From Stenotrophomonas sp. 704A1 (GTDB lineage Bacteria > Pseudomonadota > Gammaproteobacteria > Xanthomonadales > Xanthomonadaceae), in the NCBI RefSeq assembly GCF_030549525.1, contig NZ_CP130831.1, positions 1,513,501 through 1,577,500 of the forward strand: a stretch of 64,000 nt of DNA, in the 5' to 3' direction. Below the pieces are notes generated by a model that ran no database searches, was not told the DNA's origin, and worked only from the letters and a program-made list of their open reading frames with translations. Shown one piece after another: positions 25,085 through 34,447 of the stretch (position 1 is its first letter; every line of letters begins with the position of its first letter). Both the position numbers and the translations under genes were made by a program.

Positions 25085-26767
25085 TCAGGCCTGGGTCTGC
25101 GAGCTTCCCTGGCCGAAGGCCGTCACGTGATCCATGGCGTTGAACGATGCCATGCCGAGCGCGGCGGCATCACCGGTCTCCACCATCGCCATCCGTATCC
25201 GGTTGCGATGGCACTGCACCGTTCCGCCATAGGCAATGGTCCGCCCGGCCAGGCGCTCGACCGTGGCGGCGACCGTGGACGGCGACAGGCTGCGGAACGA
25301 GTCCAGCAGCGCCACCGTCATCACGATGCCGCGGCGCCCTCCGGTCTGGCCGCAGCGCACACGGATGCGGATCTGGCCGGCTTCACAGTGGATCAGCAGT
25401 GAAACGGCGTCGGTAAGGGCACGGTAGGCGGCCAGCTGCAGGCCGACGCTGAGCTGGCAGGGGTCACCGAGCAGGCAAGGGCGCATCACCCGATGGCTCA
25501 GCTCCCAGGTTTCGCGGACGCCGCCGGCCTGGAGGGCGACATACAGCCCCAGATGTTCCAGCGCTGCGGGGTAGACCATGCTGGTCTGCTCCCGGAACTG
25601 TCGTGAATGGACCGAGGCCATGTGCAGGAGGCTGTTGGCGATGGTGGGGTGGCCCTGTGCATTGAGCCAGTTCACCACCTCGCTGAGCGAGGTGTCGATG
25701 CCGTCGCCCAGCTTCCGCAGGTGCCGCGCCCTTTCGCGAAGTTCAAGCTCGCTTGCCACCAGTGAGTTGCGCGCATGCATGAGTGCATCCCTTTCACCCA
25801 CCTCGCCCAGGCGCGAGCGGTGGTAGTAGTGGGTGATGCGCGATCCCAGCACCAGCAGTGCGGCGCCGGTGACCGCCATGACCTGCTGGGCCGCGAAGGC
25901 GGCTGGGTCGAATGCGCCGGTGTAGGGGCTGGGCGTGGTCAGACCAATGATCAGGTTGAGCGACGGCACGCCGATCGCCGCACCCCGCCAGCCGTACAGG
26001 CAGGTCAGCACGACCACCGGCAGCGCCATCAGCAGCTGCATCGACGTCTTGGCGTTGACCTCGTCCAGCGGCAGCTGCGCGGCATACAGGCCGATCATCG
26101 CCATCAGCGTCAGCGCGGCGAGTGCAGGCGGGGCGAAGCCCGATGTCCAGGGGGCGTTGCTGCTCCGTCGAGTCCACAGCAGCACCAGCGGTGCAAGGGT
26201 GAGGATGCCGATGAAATCGCCGACCACCAGGCGCGCGATGCTGGCAAGCACCGGCATCTCCGGTGGTGTCGGCCAGAGCAGGTGTGCCAGCATCAGATTG
26301 AGCGCCGTGACCACCAGCGCCGAAGCCGCGGCGACCGAAATCAGCCATGCGTTGCGGGTGGTCACCATCATCCTGCGGTGCAGGTGCACGATCAGCATCA
26401 CCGCGGGCATCAGCAGTGCCGAACCCAGCACGATCCAGGCCAGCCCATACTTCCCGATCATCGGTACGCGCATCTGCGCGAAGTAGGCGTATTCGCCAAG
26501 CAGCAGGTACGGCCACCATCGCGGGGGGAACAGCAGTACGGCGGCGACGCGGACGCCGGCGGGCAGATAGAACTGGTCGAGCGACAACTGGCGTGACGCC
26601 CAGCATGCGACGGCATACAGCAGCGCCAGGACCAGCCCCGCCGGGCGGATACGCAACTTCAACTGCAGGCCTTCATTCCACCAGTTCAATCGCACTTCTC
26701 CCTCGAGTACGTTCCCTGTCAGCATCCATTCGCCGCGGGACCCGGTTCTGAGGGACGGTATCGGCAT
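25085..26767 (-). CDS. MASE1-domain membrane sensor with degenerate kinase-like C-terminus
   Basis: A 560-residue protein. The first ~310 residues form a MASE1 sensor of about eight helices (SLDQFYLPAGVRVAAVLLFP, GDFIGILTLAPLVLLW). A coiled linker (MHARNSLVASELELRERARH) leads to a region like the dimerisation and ATPase parts of NarX-type kinases: LAAYRALTDAVSLL sits where the N box would be. No phosphorylatable H-box of HisKA_3 type and no G-box glycines were found, so kinase activity is doubtful. There is no GGDEF or EAL. Start is ATG 26767; an internal ATG 14 codons later is possible. Confidence 0.75.
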   Translation of the reverse strand: MPIPSLRTGSRGEWMLTGNVLEGEVRLNWWNEGLQLKLRIRPAGLVLALLYAVACWASRQLSLDQFYLPAGVRVAAVLLFPPRWWPYLLLGEYAYFAQMRVPMIGKYGLAWIVLGSALLMPAVMLIVHLHRRMMVTTRNAWLISVAAASALVVTALNLMLAHLLWPTPPEMPVLASIARLVVGDFIGILTLAPLVLLWTRRSSNAPWTSGFAPPALAALTLMAMIGLYAAQLPLDEVNAKTSMQLLMALPVVVLTCLYGWRGAAIGVPSLNLIIGLTTPSPYTGAFDPAAFAAQQVMAVTGAALLVLGSRITHYYHRSRLGEVGERDALMHARNSLVASELELRERARHLRKLGDGIDTSLSEVVNWLNAQGHPTIANSLLHMASVHSRQFREQTSMVYPAALEHLGLYVALQAGGVRETWELSHRVMRPCLLGDPCQLSVGLQLAAYRALTDAVSLLIHCEAGQIRIRVRCGQTGGRRGIVMTVALLDSFRSLSPSTVAATVERLAGRTIAYGGTVQCHRNRIRMAMVETGDAAALGMASFNAMDHVTAFGQGSSQTQA

Positions 26768-26907
26768 GAATTGGATAATGCAATTGCCGATGCGATCTGC
26801 TGATCAAGTGAGAATTACGTCACGCCTTGTGCCGGGTCGATCTTCACATGCGGCAAAGGACGCGGAAACACCTGCGGGTCGGTAGTTCCCCCTGTCGAAT
26901 CACGGTC

Positions 26908-28185
26908 TCACCACAGCGCATCGCGCAGCTTGTACCAGGACATGGCCGCCACCAGCAGCGGCATGCGCAGCAGCCGCCCGCCCGGGAAGGGGGCATGCCG
27001 CAGCCGCTGGAACACGTCCAGGCGTTCGCTCTGCCCGGCAATGGCGGCGGCGATCACTTCACCGGCCAGCCCGGCCGCTGCCACGCCGTGGCCGGAGAAC
27101 CCCTGCGCGAAGTACAGATTTCCATCCAGGCGGCCCCAGTGCGGCGCCCGGTTGCGGGTGATGTCCACGTAGCCGCCCCAGACCTGCTGCAGGGGCACGT
27201 CGCCCAGCTGCGGGAACACCTGGTGCATGCGCCGTTGCATCACCCGGTGCAGGCCCGGCGGCGGTAGCGCCGAATAGCTGGCGCGGCCGCCGAACAGCAG
27301 GCGGTGGTCGTGGCTGAGCCGGAAATAGTCCAGCGCCCAGGCGGTATCGGAGACCGCCATGTTGTTGCCGATCAGGGCGCGGGCGCGCTCGGCCCCCAGC
27401 GGTGCGCTGGCGCCGATGTACGTGCCCACCGGCATGATGCGCCGTTCCAGCTCGGGCACCAGCCCCTGCAGCAGAGCGTTGCCGGCCACCACCAGCTGCG
27501 GCGCGTGCACGCTGCCGTGTTCGGTACGCAGCCCCGCCTGCGCGCCGCGTTGGATGCGGGTCACCGGCGACTGTTCGTGGATGACCACCCCGGCTGCGCG
27601 CGCGGCATCGGCCAGCCCCCGCGCGTAGGCCAGCGGATGCAGGTGCGCGCTGAGCGGGTCGAACATCGCCGCCCGGTATCGCGGGCTGTCCAGCTGCGCA
27701 CGCAGGACATCGCGATCCCACCACTGCATCGGGTAGTCGTAGTGGCGCTGCAGGTGTTCGCAGCCGGCGCGCAGGTCGCGCTCGTGGCGCGCACGGATCG
27801 CCACGCTGGCGTGGCCTTGCACCCAGTGGCAGTCGATGCGATGGCGGTCGATGCGCGCGCGCATGGCCTGCACTGCATCGCGTGACCAGGCGAACAGATG
27901 GCGGGCGTCGTCGCGGCCCAGCTGCCGTTCCAGTTCGTCCACCTCGCAGCCGTAGCCGACCAGTGCCTGGCCTCCGTTGCGTCCCGACGCCCCCCAGCCG
28001 ATCCGCTGCGCTTCCAGCAGCACGACACGATAGCCGCGCGTGGCCAGTTCGAGTGCTGCGGTCAGTCCGGTGTAGCCGGCGCCCAGTACGGCCACGTCGG
28101 CGTGCACATCACCGCGCAGGGACGGCAATGCTGCCGGTTCGGGCAGGCTGCTGGCATACCAGCTGGGCGGAAAGGCGGTGCTCAT
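26908..28185 (-). CDS. puuB: Gamma-glutamylputrescine oxidase (FAD amino-acid oxidase family)
   Basis: A 425-residue FAD-dependent oxidoreductase; E. coli PuuB has 426. The dinucleotide-binding motif is VAVLGAGYTGLTAALELA (residues ~35-52), followed by IGWGASGRNGGQALVGYGCE, and the C-terminal GNLYFAQGFSGHGVAAAGLA binds FAD. It would oxidise gamma-glutamylputrescine to the aldehyde, releasing ammonia and peroxide. The start ATG 28185 gives the standard MSTAFPPSWYASSL beginning. It diverges from puuD and puuA, which supply its substrate and process its product. Confidence 0.9.
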   Translation of the reverse strand: MSTAFPPSWYASSLPEPAALPSLRGDVHADVAVLGAGYTGLTAALELATRGYRVVLLEAQRIGWGASGRNGGQALVGYGCEVDELERQLGRDDARHLFAWSRDAVQAMRARIDRHRIDCHWVQGHASVAIRARHERDLRAGCEHLQRHYDYPMQWWDRDVLRAQLDSPRYRAAMFDPLSAHLHPLAYARGLADAARAAGVVIHEQSPVTRIQRGAQAGLRTEHGSVHAPQLVVAGNALLQGLVPELERRIMPVGTYIGASAPLGAERARALIGNNMAVSDTAWALDYFRLSHDHRLLFGGRASYSALPPPGLHRVMQRRMHQVFPQLGDVPLQQVWGGYVDITRNRAPHWGRLDGNLYFAQGFSGHGVAAAGLAGEVIAAAIAGQSERLDVFQRLRHAPFPGGRLLRMPLLVAAMSWYKLRDALW

Positions 28186-28345
28186 CGCAGGCCTGGCCAC
28201 AGCAGGAGGGGGGAACGGAACGGGGCGGGTCGGTCGGGCTTCACGCCACTAGTCTGGCGCAACCGCGCCGCACATGGTGTGAGGGCAGCGGCTTGCCGTC
28301 GCCCGCGGCAGGCGGGTAACGTGACCGGACGCGAAGGAGTTCCCC

Positions 28346-29101
28346 ATGCGCCGCCTGCCCTGGGTGGGCCTGCCCACCGACACTGCCGTGCACGGCCATC
28401 ACCGGTTCGCGATGGCCGGCGAGAAGTATGTGCGCGCGCTGGCCGAGGCGGCGCAGGTGACGCCGCTGCTGCTGCCCAGCCTGCAGCCGCCGCTGCCATC
28501 GGCGGACTGGCTGCAGGGACTCGATGGGCTGCTGCTGACCGGTGCGGTGAGCAACATCGAACCCCAGCACTATGAAGGCGGGCGCAGCTGGCCGGGCAAC
28601 CCGCATGATCCGGCGCGCGATGCCAACGCGTTCGCGCTGCTGCACGAGGCGCTGGCGCGCGACCTGCCGGTACTGGCGATCTGCCGCGGCTTCCAGGAAC
28701 TGAACGTGGCCCTGGGCGGCAGCCTGCATCCGCAGGTGCACGCGGTTGCCGGGCTGGCCGACCATCGCGAGGACCCGGCGGCGGCGGTGGACGTACAGTA
28801 TGGACCGGCGCATGCGCTCACCCTGGCCGAAGACGGGTGGCTGGCCGGCTGGCACGGGGGCACCCGCGCGCAGGTCAATTCGGTGCACGGGCAGGGCATT
28901 GCAAGGCTGGCCGATGACCTGCTGGTCGAGGCCTGGGCCGACGATGGGCTGGTCGAGGCGGCGCGCAGCCGACGCCATCGCTTCGTGCTCGGCGTACAGT
29001 GGCACCCGGAGTGGCGTGTCATGGATGCGCCGTTCTATCACGCTATTTTCCGTGCGTTCGGCCAAGCTTGCCGGCAGCACCACCTTCATCGACTGGATTG
29101 A
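28346..29101 (+). CDS. puuD: Gamma-glutamyl-gamma-aminobutyrate hydrolase
   Basis: A 251-residue class I glutamine-amidotransferase-like peptidase releasing GABA and glutamate from gamma-glutamyl-GABA. The triad is visible: Cys113 in LAICRGFQELN, His220 and Glu222 in VQWHPEWRV. GLLLTGAVSNIEPQHY matches the conserved substrate-loop region. Only two bases separate its TGA from the puuA ATG, so the two are co-transcribed. Confidence 0.92.
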   Translation: MRRLPWVGLPTDTAVHGHHRFAMAGEKYVRALAEAAQVTPLLLPSLQPPLPSADWLQGLDGLLLTGAVSNIEPQHYEGGRSWPGNPHDPARDANAFALLHEALARDLPVLAICRGFQELNVALGGSLHPQVHAVAGLADHREDPAAAVDVQYGPAHALTLAEDGWLAGWHGGTRAQVNSVHGQGIARLADDLLVEAWADDGLVEAARSRRHRFVLGVQWHPEWRVMDAPFYHAIFRAFGQACRQHHLHRLD

Positions 29102-29103
29102 CC

Positions 29104-30498
29104 ATGAGTTCCCGAACGCGCCCGCGCAAGACGGCCACGCCCGCCCCACCGCAGGAAAGCAGCCTGCTGCGGTGGCTGAAGGAACGGCGCATCACCGAGG
29201 TCGAATGCCTGGTGCCGGACATCACCGGCAACGCCCGCGGCAAGATCATCCCGGCCGACAAGTTCTCGCATGATTACGGCACGCGCCTGCCCGAAGGCAT
29301 CTTCGCCACCACCGTCACCGGTGAATTCCCGGACGACTACTACGACCTGACCTCGCCGTCGGACTCGGACATGATCCTGCGCCCCGATCCGGACACGGTG
29401 CGCATGGTGCCGTGGGCCACCGACCCGACCGCACAGATCATCCACGACTGCTACACCAAGAGCGGCGAGCCGCACGAACTGGCGCCGCGCAACGTGCTGC
29501 GCCGGGTGCTCGATGCCTATGCCGAGCTTGGCCTGCGGCCGGTGGTGGCGCCCGAGCTGGAGTTCTTCCTGGTGCAGAAGAACACCGACCCGGATTTCCC
29601 GCTGCTGCCCCCGGCCGGCCGCTCCGGCCGCCCGGAAACGGCGCGGCAGTCGTATTCGATCGACGCGGTCAACGAGTTCGATCCGATCCTCGACCTGATG
29701 TACGACTACTGCGACGCGATGAAGCTGGATGTGGATACGCTGATCCATGAGTCCGGTGCCGCGCAGCTGGAGGTCAACTTCACCCACGCCGACGCCATGG
29801 ACCTGGCCGACCAGGTCTTCCTGTTCAAGCGCACCATGCGCGAATCGGCCATGCGCCACGGCGTGTACGCCACCTTCCTGGCCAAGCCGATGGAGAACGA
29901 GCCGGGCAGCGCGATGCACATCCACCAGAGCCTGGTGCGCATCAGCGATGGTCAGAACGTGTTTTCCGGCGAACACGGCGGCGAGGATTTCAGCCCGCTG
30001 TTCGCCCACTACCTGGCCGGCCTGCAGAAGTACGTGCCGATGGCCATGGCGTTCTTCGCGCCGAACGTGAATTCCTACCGCCGCCTGGTGTTCGGCGAAG
30101 TCTCGCCGAGCAACGTGCACTGGGGCTTCGACAACCGTACCTGCGGCCTGCGCGTGCCGCTGGATACCCCGGAGAACATGCGGGTGGAAAGCCGCTTCGC
30201 CGGTTCCGATGCCAATCCCTACCTGGCGATGGCGGCGACCCTGGCCTGCGGCCTGCTCGGCATCCGCGAGCGCCTGGCCCCGGACGCGCCGGTCACCGGC
30301 AGCGCCAAGGAACTGGGCTATGACCTGCCGCGTTCGCTGGGTGAGGCGCTGGATGGGCTGGAACAGTGCAGCGAACTGCAGGCGCTGCTCGGCGAGCGTT
30401 TCTGCCGCGCCTACATCTCGGTCAAGCGCAAGGAATATGAGACGTTCTTCCGCGTGATCAGCTCGTGGGAACGCGAGTTCCTGCTGCTCAACGTGTGA
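29104..30498 (+). CDS. puuA: Gamma-glutamylputrescine synthetase (glutamine-synthetase family)
   Basis: A 464-residue glutamine-synthetase-fold ligase joining glutamate to putrescine with ATP; E. coli PuuA has 472. It has PELEFFLVQK and HESGAAQLEVNFTHADAMDL for metal binding, MHIHQSLVRISDG for nucleotide, and NSYRRLVFGEVSPSNVHWGF and ESRFAGSDANPYLAMAATLA near the C-terminus. The N-terminal ~17 residues are a basic, Pro-rich tail. The absence of the adenylylation Tyr context typical of GlnA supports a polyamine role. Follows puuD directly and precedes the PotF-like gene by 91 bases. Confidence 0.92.
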   Translation: MSSRTRPRKTATPAPPQESSLLRWLKERRITEVECLVPDITGNARGKIIPADKFSHDYGTRLPEGIFATTVTGEFPDDYYDLTSPSDSDMILRPDPDTVRMVPWATDPTAQIIHDCYTKSGEPHELAPRNVLRRVLDAYAELGLRPVVAPELEFFLVQKNTDPDFPLLPPAGRSGRPETARQSYSIDAVNEFDPILDLMYDYCDAMKLDVDTLIHESGAAQLEVNFTHADAMDLADQVFLFKRTMRESAMRHGVYATFLAKPMENEPGSAMHIHQSLVRISDGQNVFSGEHGGEDFSPLFAHYLAGLQKYVPMAMAFFAPNVNSYRRLVFGEVSPSNVHWGFDNRTCGLRVPLDTPENMRVESRFAGSDANPYLAMAATLACGLLGIRERLAPDAPVTGSAKELGYDLPRSLGEALDGLEQCSELQALLGERFCRAYISVKRKEYETFFRVISSWEREFLLLNV

Positions 30499-30589
30499 AG
30501 GGCGCGAATAGAAAAATCCGTCGGCGGGGGGTAGGCTTGCACCCGTCGCCGGCCCGGCCGGCCCCCCTTCCCGCATTCTGGAGCACCCG

Positions 30590-31699
30590 ATGAAGCTGCG
30601 TATCCTCACGCTCGGCCTGGCCTCCGCCATGCTTTCCGCCTGTGGCGGCGGCAACGGCGGCGGACAGGACAGCCAGGTCCTGAACGTCTACAACTACAGC
30701 GACTACATCGCCGAGGACACCATTCCCAACTTCGAGAAGGAGAGCGGAATCAAGGTGACCTACGATGTGTTCGACAGCGATGAGATGGTCGAGACCAAGC
30801 TGCTGGCCGGCAACAGCGGCTACGACGTGGTGGTGCCGACGCTGAACTTCTTCGGCCGGCAGATCCAGGCCGGCGTGTTCCTGCCGCTGGACAAGTCGAA
30901 GATCCCCAACCTGGCCAACCTCGACCCGGCGGTGATGAAGCGCATCGCCACCCAGGACCCGGGCAACCAGTACGGCGTGCCCTACATGATCGGCACCACC
31001 GGCATCGGCTACAACGTGGACATGCTGAAAGAGCGCTTCGGCGGCAGCGCCGAGATCGCCAACAGCTGGGACCTGGTGTTCAAGCCGGAGAACATCAGCA
31101 AGATGAAGGACTGCGGCGTGACCATCCTGGACACGCCGGCCGACATGATTCCGATCGCGCTGCACTACCTGGGGCTGGACCCGCACAGCGCCGACCCGGC
31201 CGAGCTGCAGAAGGCGGCCGACCTGCTGAAGTCGATCCGCCCGTACGTGCAGAACTTCCATTCCTCGCAGTACGTGGGTTCGCTGGCCAACGGCGGTACC
31301 TGCCTGGTGGTCGGCTGGTCGGGTGACATCATCCAGGCCCGCGACCGCGCCGAAGAAGCCAGCAATGGCGTGCACGTGGCCTATTCGATCCCGAAGGAAG
31401 GTGCTCCGCAGTGGTTTGACATGCTGGCGATCCCGAAGGACGCCAAGCATCCGGAAGCGGCCTACCAGTTCATCAATTACCTGCTGGAGCCGAAGGTCGC
31501 CGCGGCCAACACCAATTTCATTCATTACGGCAACCCGGTCCCGACCGCGACGCCGCTGGTGGACGAGGCGATCCGCACCGATCCCACCATCTATCCGCCG
31601 GCCGACGTGGCCGCGAAGATGTTCACCTACTCGATCAACACGCCGGAGACCGACAAGCTCTACACCCGGCTGTGGACCGAGGTGAAGACCGGCAGGTAA
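30590..31699 (+). CDS. potF: Putrescine/spermidine-binding lipoprotein (PotF/SpuD-like)
   Basis: A 369-residue substrate-binding protein of a polyamine ABC importer. It begins with a lipoprotein signal whose lipobox is MLSAC (Cys at residue 18), followed by a Gly-rich tether. LNVYNYSDYIAEDTIPNFEK, TYDVFDSDEMVETKLLAGNS and YDVVVPTLNFFGRQI match PotF/SpuD, and VVGWSGDIIQARDRAEEAS is the usual hinge and ligand-wall segment. Specific polyamine preference is not resolved. The cognate ATPase and permeases lie at 33311-36215, after the M35 protease insertion. Confidence 0.92.
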   Translation: MKLRILTLGLASAMLSACGGGNGGGQDSQVLNVYNYSDYIAEDTIPNFEKESGIKVTYDVFDSDEMVETKLLAGNSGYDVVVPTLNFFGRQIQAGVFLPLDKSKIPNLANLDPAVMKRIATQDPGNQYGVPYMIGTTGIGYNVDMLKERFGGSAEIANSWDLVFKPENISKMKDCGVTILDTPADMIPIALHYLGLDPHSADPAELQKAADLLKSIRPYVQNFHSSQYVGSLANGGTCLVVGWSGDIIQARDRAEEASNGVHVAYSIPKEGAPQWFDMLAIPKDAKHPEAAYQFINYLLEPKVAAANTNFIHYGNPVPTATPLVDEAIRTDPTIYPPADVAAKMFTYSINTPETDKLYTRLWTEVKTGR

Positions 31700-31988
31700 G
31701 GGCTGGCTGGCAGAGGGGGCCGACCATTGGTCGGCACGCCTTCAGGCGGCGGCACATGCTGCGGAGGCTTTCAGCGATAGAAGCAGCCGATGATGGAATG
31801 CGCAGTGGGACGGGCCCGGGTTGAAGCGGAGTAGTCGCTTTTCCCCAGCCGAGAATTCCCTGGAGCAGGGTAGGGCGCCCGGACTGTGGGGAAAATGGCG
31901 GTCGGATCAGTATTCGTTCGTCGATCGCTTGCATTTTCCTTGTGATGCCACGGATGCTCGTTATCCATGCATCTCAAGGAAGTGAGCA

Positions 31989-33128
31989 ATGAAAGCCCTG
32001 TCCTGGATCGGTTCCGTAACCATGTTTCTGGCCTGGGCTGCTCCCGCAAATGCGCAGTTGTCCGTGCAGATGAAGGAGGCAGCTGGAACCGCCACGGCTG
32101 ACGTCGTGGTCGACGTCACCTATATCAATTCCGGAGCAGCGGCGCTCAGTATTCCCGAGCGGGGGCTGCCCAGAGTCCTGCACGATGGAAGACTGTGGAA
32201 TGATACATTCCTTGTCATTGCGCAGGATGGAAGCGCAGCGGCATATCGCGGAATCATTGCCCACCTCAGTGCCGCTGCTCGGGCGAAGACAGTGACGCTG
32301 GCGCCAGGGCAGCGGCTTGTACGGCAGGTCAATCTTTCCCGGAACTATGAGCTTCGTCCTGGTCAGACATACAGGATTTCTGCCCCGGTTCTCAGATACC
32401 GGATTCTTGGCAGTACGGAGGCCGCAGGAGCGGCCGCGATCGGCAAGGAGGCTTCTACCGCTCCCGTTTCGATGTTGATAGTCGCCCCGCTGCCTCGTGC
32501 AGGCCGGAGCGCAGAAACCGCGCCGCAGGAGGCATCCCGATCAGCATCCTGCCCGCCAGACCGTTTGAAAGACGTTGCGGCGGGGATTACCGCTGCGGCA
32601 GGTGTCGCTCGCAGTTCGAGGAGCTATCTGGAGTCGCTTTATGGATATGAGGTCGGAGAATCATCCATCATTGTGACTTTCAATGAGACTGCTCGCTACA
32701 GGTCGTGGTTTGGTGAGCATGGTGATCCCAATGTCGAAAGTCCGGTCAACGACCGTATCAGAAAGACAGTCTCGGGAATCGCTACCCGGTTCGCATTGCT
32801 CAAGCCACCCTCTTGCGATTGCCCGGAAGAGCTGGTTGGAGACACCAATGCCTGGATCTCTACTGCAGTTCCTTATGTTTTGAATTACTGCCCGCGTTTT
32901 TTCGATCTCCCGGTAGGTCCCAATGTGCCCTCTGGATCAAAGGCGGCGACCATCTACCATGAGGTAACTCACTTCGCTGATGCGTACGCGCTTGCAACCA
33001 CAGACCTGGACGAGCAGTTTCCAAGCCCGGAGGACGCCCGCTATGTCGCCAGGACGGCACGCGATCTGGCGGCCGAGCACGCGTACGGGTATGAGTACTT
33101 CGCCGACAATCATGGCAACGAGGACTGA
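31989..33128 (+). CDS. Secreted M35-type (aspzincin) peptidyl-Lys metalloendopeptidase
   Basis: A 379-residue secreted protease. Signal peptide cleaves after ANA (residue 22). Residues ~23-140 form the Ig-like N-terminal region typical of these precursors (TVTLAPGQRLVRQVNLSRNY). The catalytic domain has zinc-binding HEVTH at 324-328 and a C-terminal AYGYEYFADN, as in lysine-specific metalloendopeptidases; the third ligand would be an Asp in the TTDLDE region, less certain because the usual GTxDxxYG motif is altered. Base composition is clearly lower than neighbours (the 60 bases at 32641 are 43% G+C), pointing to transfer. It has its own AAGGAAG ribosome site. Confidence 0.85.
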   Translation: MKALSWIGSVTMFLAWAAPANAQLSVQMKEAAGTATADVVVDVTYINSGAAALSIPERGLPRVLHDGRLWNDTFLVIAQDGSAAAYRGIIAHLSAAARAKTVTLAPGQRLVRQVNLSRNYELRPGQTYRISAPVLRYRILGSTEAAGAAAIGKEASTAPVSMLIVAPLPRAGRSAETAPQEASRSASCPPDRLKDVAAGITAAAGVARSSRSYLESLYGYEVGESSIIVTFNETARYRSWFGEHGDPNVESPVNDRIRKTVSGIATRFALLKPPSCDCPEELVGDTNAWISTAVPYVLNYCPRFFDLPVGPNVPSGSKAATIYHEVTHFADAYALATTDLDEQFPSPEDARYVARTARDLAAEHAYGYEYFADNHGNED

Positions 33129-33310
33129 TCGGCCAAGCTGAAAGGTAGTGTTATTTTGTAACAATTGTCACGTGGCATGGGTAAGTGGCGGTAGCGGTGG
33201 GAGCCGGCGCGCGATGCCCTGACGGCTTGCTGCCACAGCCCGTCATATCCCCTACGGCCCCCGGCCGGTAGAATGGCGCCCGCTGTCCACCGCCCGCTCC
33301 CGGAGCCCCC

Positions 33311-34447
33311 ATGCCCGTTGAAGCCCAGCCGGAAGCCACCGTCGTCGACACGAGCGGTGTGCCCGGCTATCTCTCCATCCGCGACCTGCGCAAGGAATTC
33401 GATGGCTTCGTCGCTGTCGACGATGTCAACCTGGACGTGCGCAAGGGCGAGATCTTCGCGCTGCTCGGTGGCTCTGGCAGCGGCAAATCGACCCTGCTGC
33501 GCTGCCTGGGCGGCTTCGAGACGCCCACCCGCGGCAGCATTACCCTGGATGGCCAGCGCCTGGACGCGCTGCCGCCGTACCAGCGGCCGGTCAACATGAT
33601 GTTCCAGTCCTACGCCCTGTTCCCGCACATGACGGTCGAGCAGAACATCGCCTTCGGCCTCAAACAGGACGGAATGGCCAAGGACGCGATCGGCAGGCGT
33701 GTGGGCGAGATGCTGGAACTGGTGCAGATGGGCCACCTCGGCAAGCGCAAGCCGCACCAGCTGTCCGGTGGCCAGCAGCAGCGCGTGGCGCTGGCGCGGT
33801 CGCTGGCCAAGGGGCCCAAGCTGCTGCTGCTGGACGAACCGATGGGCGCGCTGGACAAGAAGCTGCGCTCGCAGATGCAGCTGGAACTGGTCAGCATCAT
33901 CGAATCGTCGGGCGTGACCTGCGTGATGGTCACCCATGACCAGGAGGAGGCGATGACCATGGCCACCCGCATCGCGGTGATGGACGCCGGTTGGATCCAG
34001 CAGGTCGGCAAGCCCGATGAGGTCTACGAGCAGCCGGCCAACCGTTTCGTCGCCGGCTTCATCGGTTCGGTCAACCTGTTCGATGGTGTGATCGACGAAG
34101 ACCTGCCCGAATACGTGACCGTGCGTTCGCCGCTGTTTCCGGCGCCGGTCTACATCGCCCATGGCATCACCTGCTACGAGGGCCAGCCGGTGGCATTCGC
34201 ACTGCGCCCGGAGAAGGTGATGATCGGCAAGGACGAGCCCGAGGGTCACACCAACAAGGCGCAGGGCGTGATCGAGGACATCGCCTACTTCGGCAGCCAT
34301 TCGGTCTACCACGTGCGCCTGCCCAGCGGCGCCAAGGTGCTGGCCAACTTCGCCAACTCGCAGCGCTGGGCCAGCGATGGCCTGACCTGGGGCGACGAAG
34401 TCTGGGTGCACTGGCGCGACAACGATGGCGTGGTGCTGACCTCATGA
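33311..34447 (+). CDS. potG: Polyamine ABC transporter ATPase (PotG/SpuF-like)
   Basis: A 378-residue ATPase energising polyamine import. Walker A GGSGSGKST is near residue 55, the Q-loop is FQSYALFPHMT, the signature LSGGQQQRVALAR, Walker B LLLLDEPMGALD and the switch His in VTHDQEEAM. A C-terminal TOBE_2 domain (FALRPEKVMIGKDEPEGHTN) follows. Length matches PotG. It starts 182 bases after the M35 protease gene, and its stop overlaps the potH start by ATGA. Confidence 0.95.
   Translation: MPVEAQPEATVVDTSGVPGYLSIRDLRKEFDGFVAVDDVNLDVRKGEIFALLGGSGSGKSTLLRCLGGFETPTRGSITLDGQRLDALPPYQRPVNMMFQSYALFPHMTVEQNIAFGLKQDGMAKDAIGRRVGEMLELVQMGHLGKRKPHQLSGGQQQRVALARSLAKGPKLLLLDEPMGALDKKLRSQMQLELVSIIESSGVTCVMVTHDQEEAMTMATRIAVMDAGWIQQVGKPDEVYEQPANRFVAGFIGSVNLFDGVIDEDLPEYVTVRSPLFPAPVYIAHGITCYEGQPVAFALRPEKVMIGKDEPEGHTNKAQGVIEDIAYFGSHSVYHVRLPSGAKVLANFANSQRWASDGLTWGDEVWVHWRDNDGVVLTS

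Noticed and set aside
33155..33175. Palindrome ACAATTGT upstream of potG as operator
   Set aside because: Short and AT-rich, near the edge of the low-G+C insert; no second copy or known site found.
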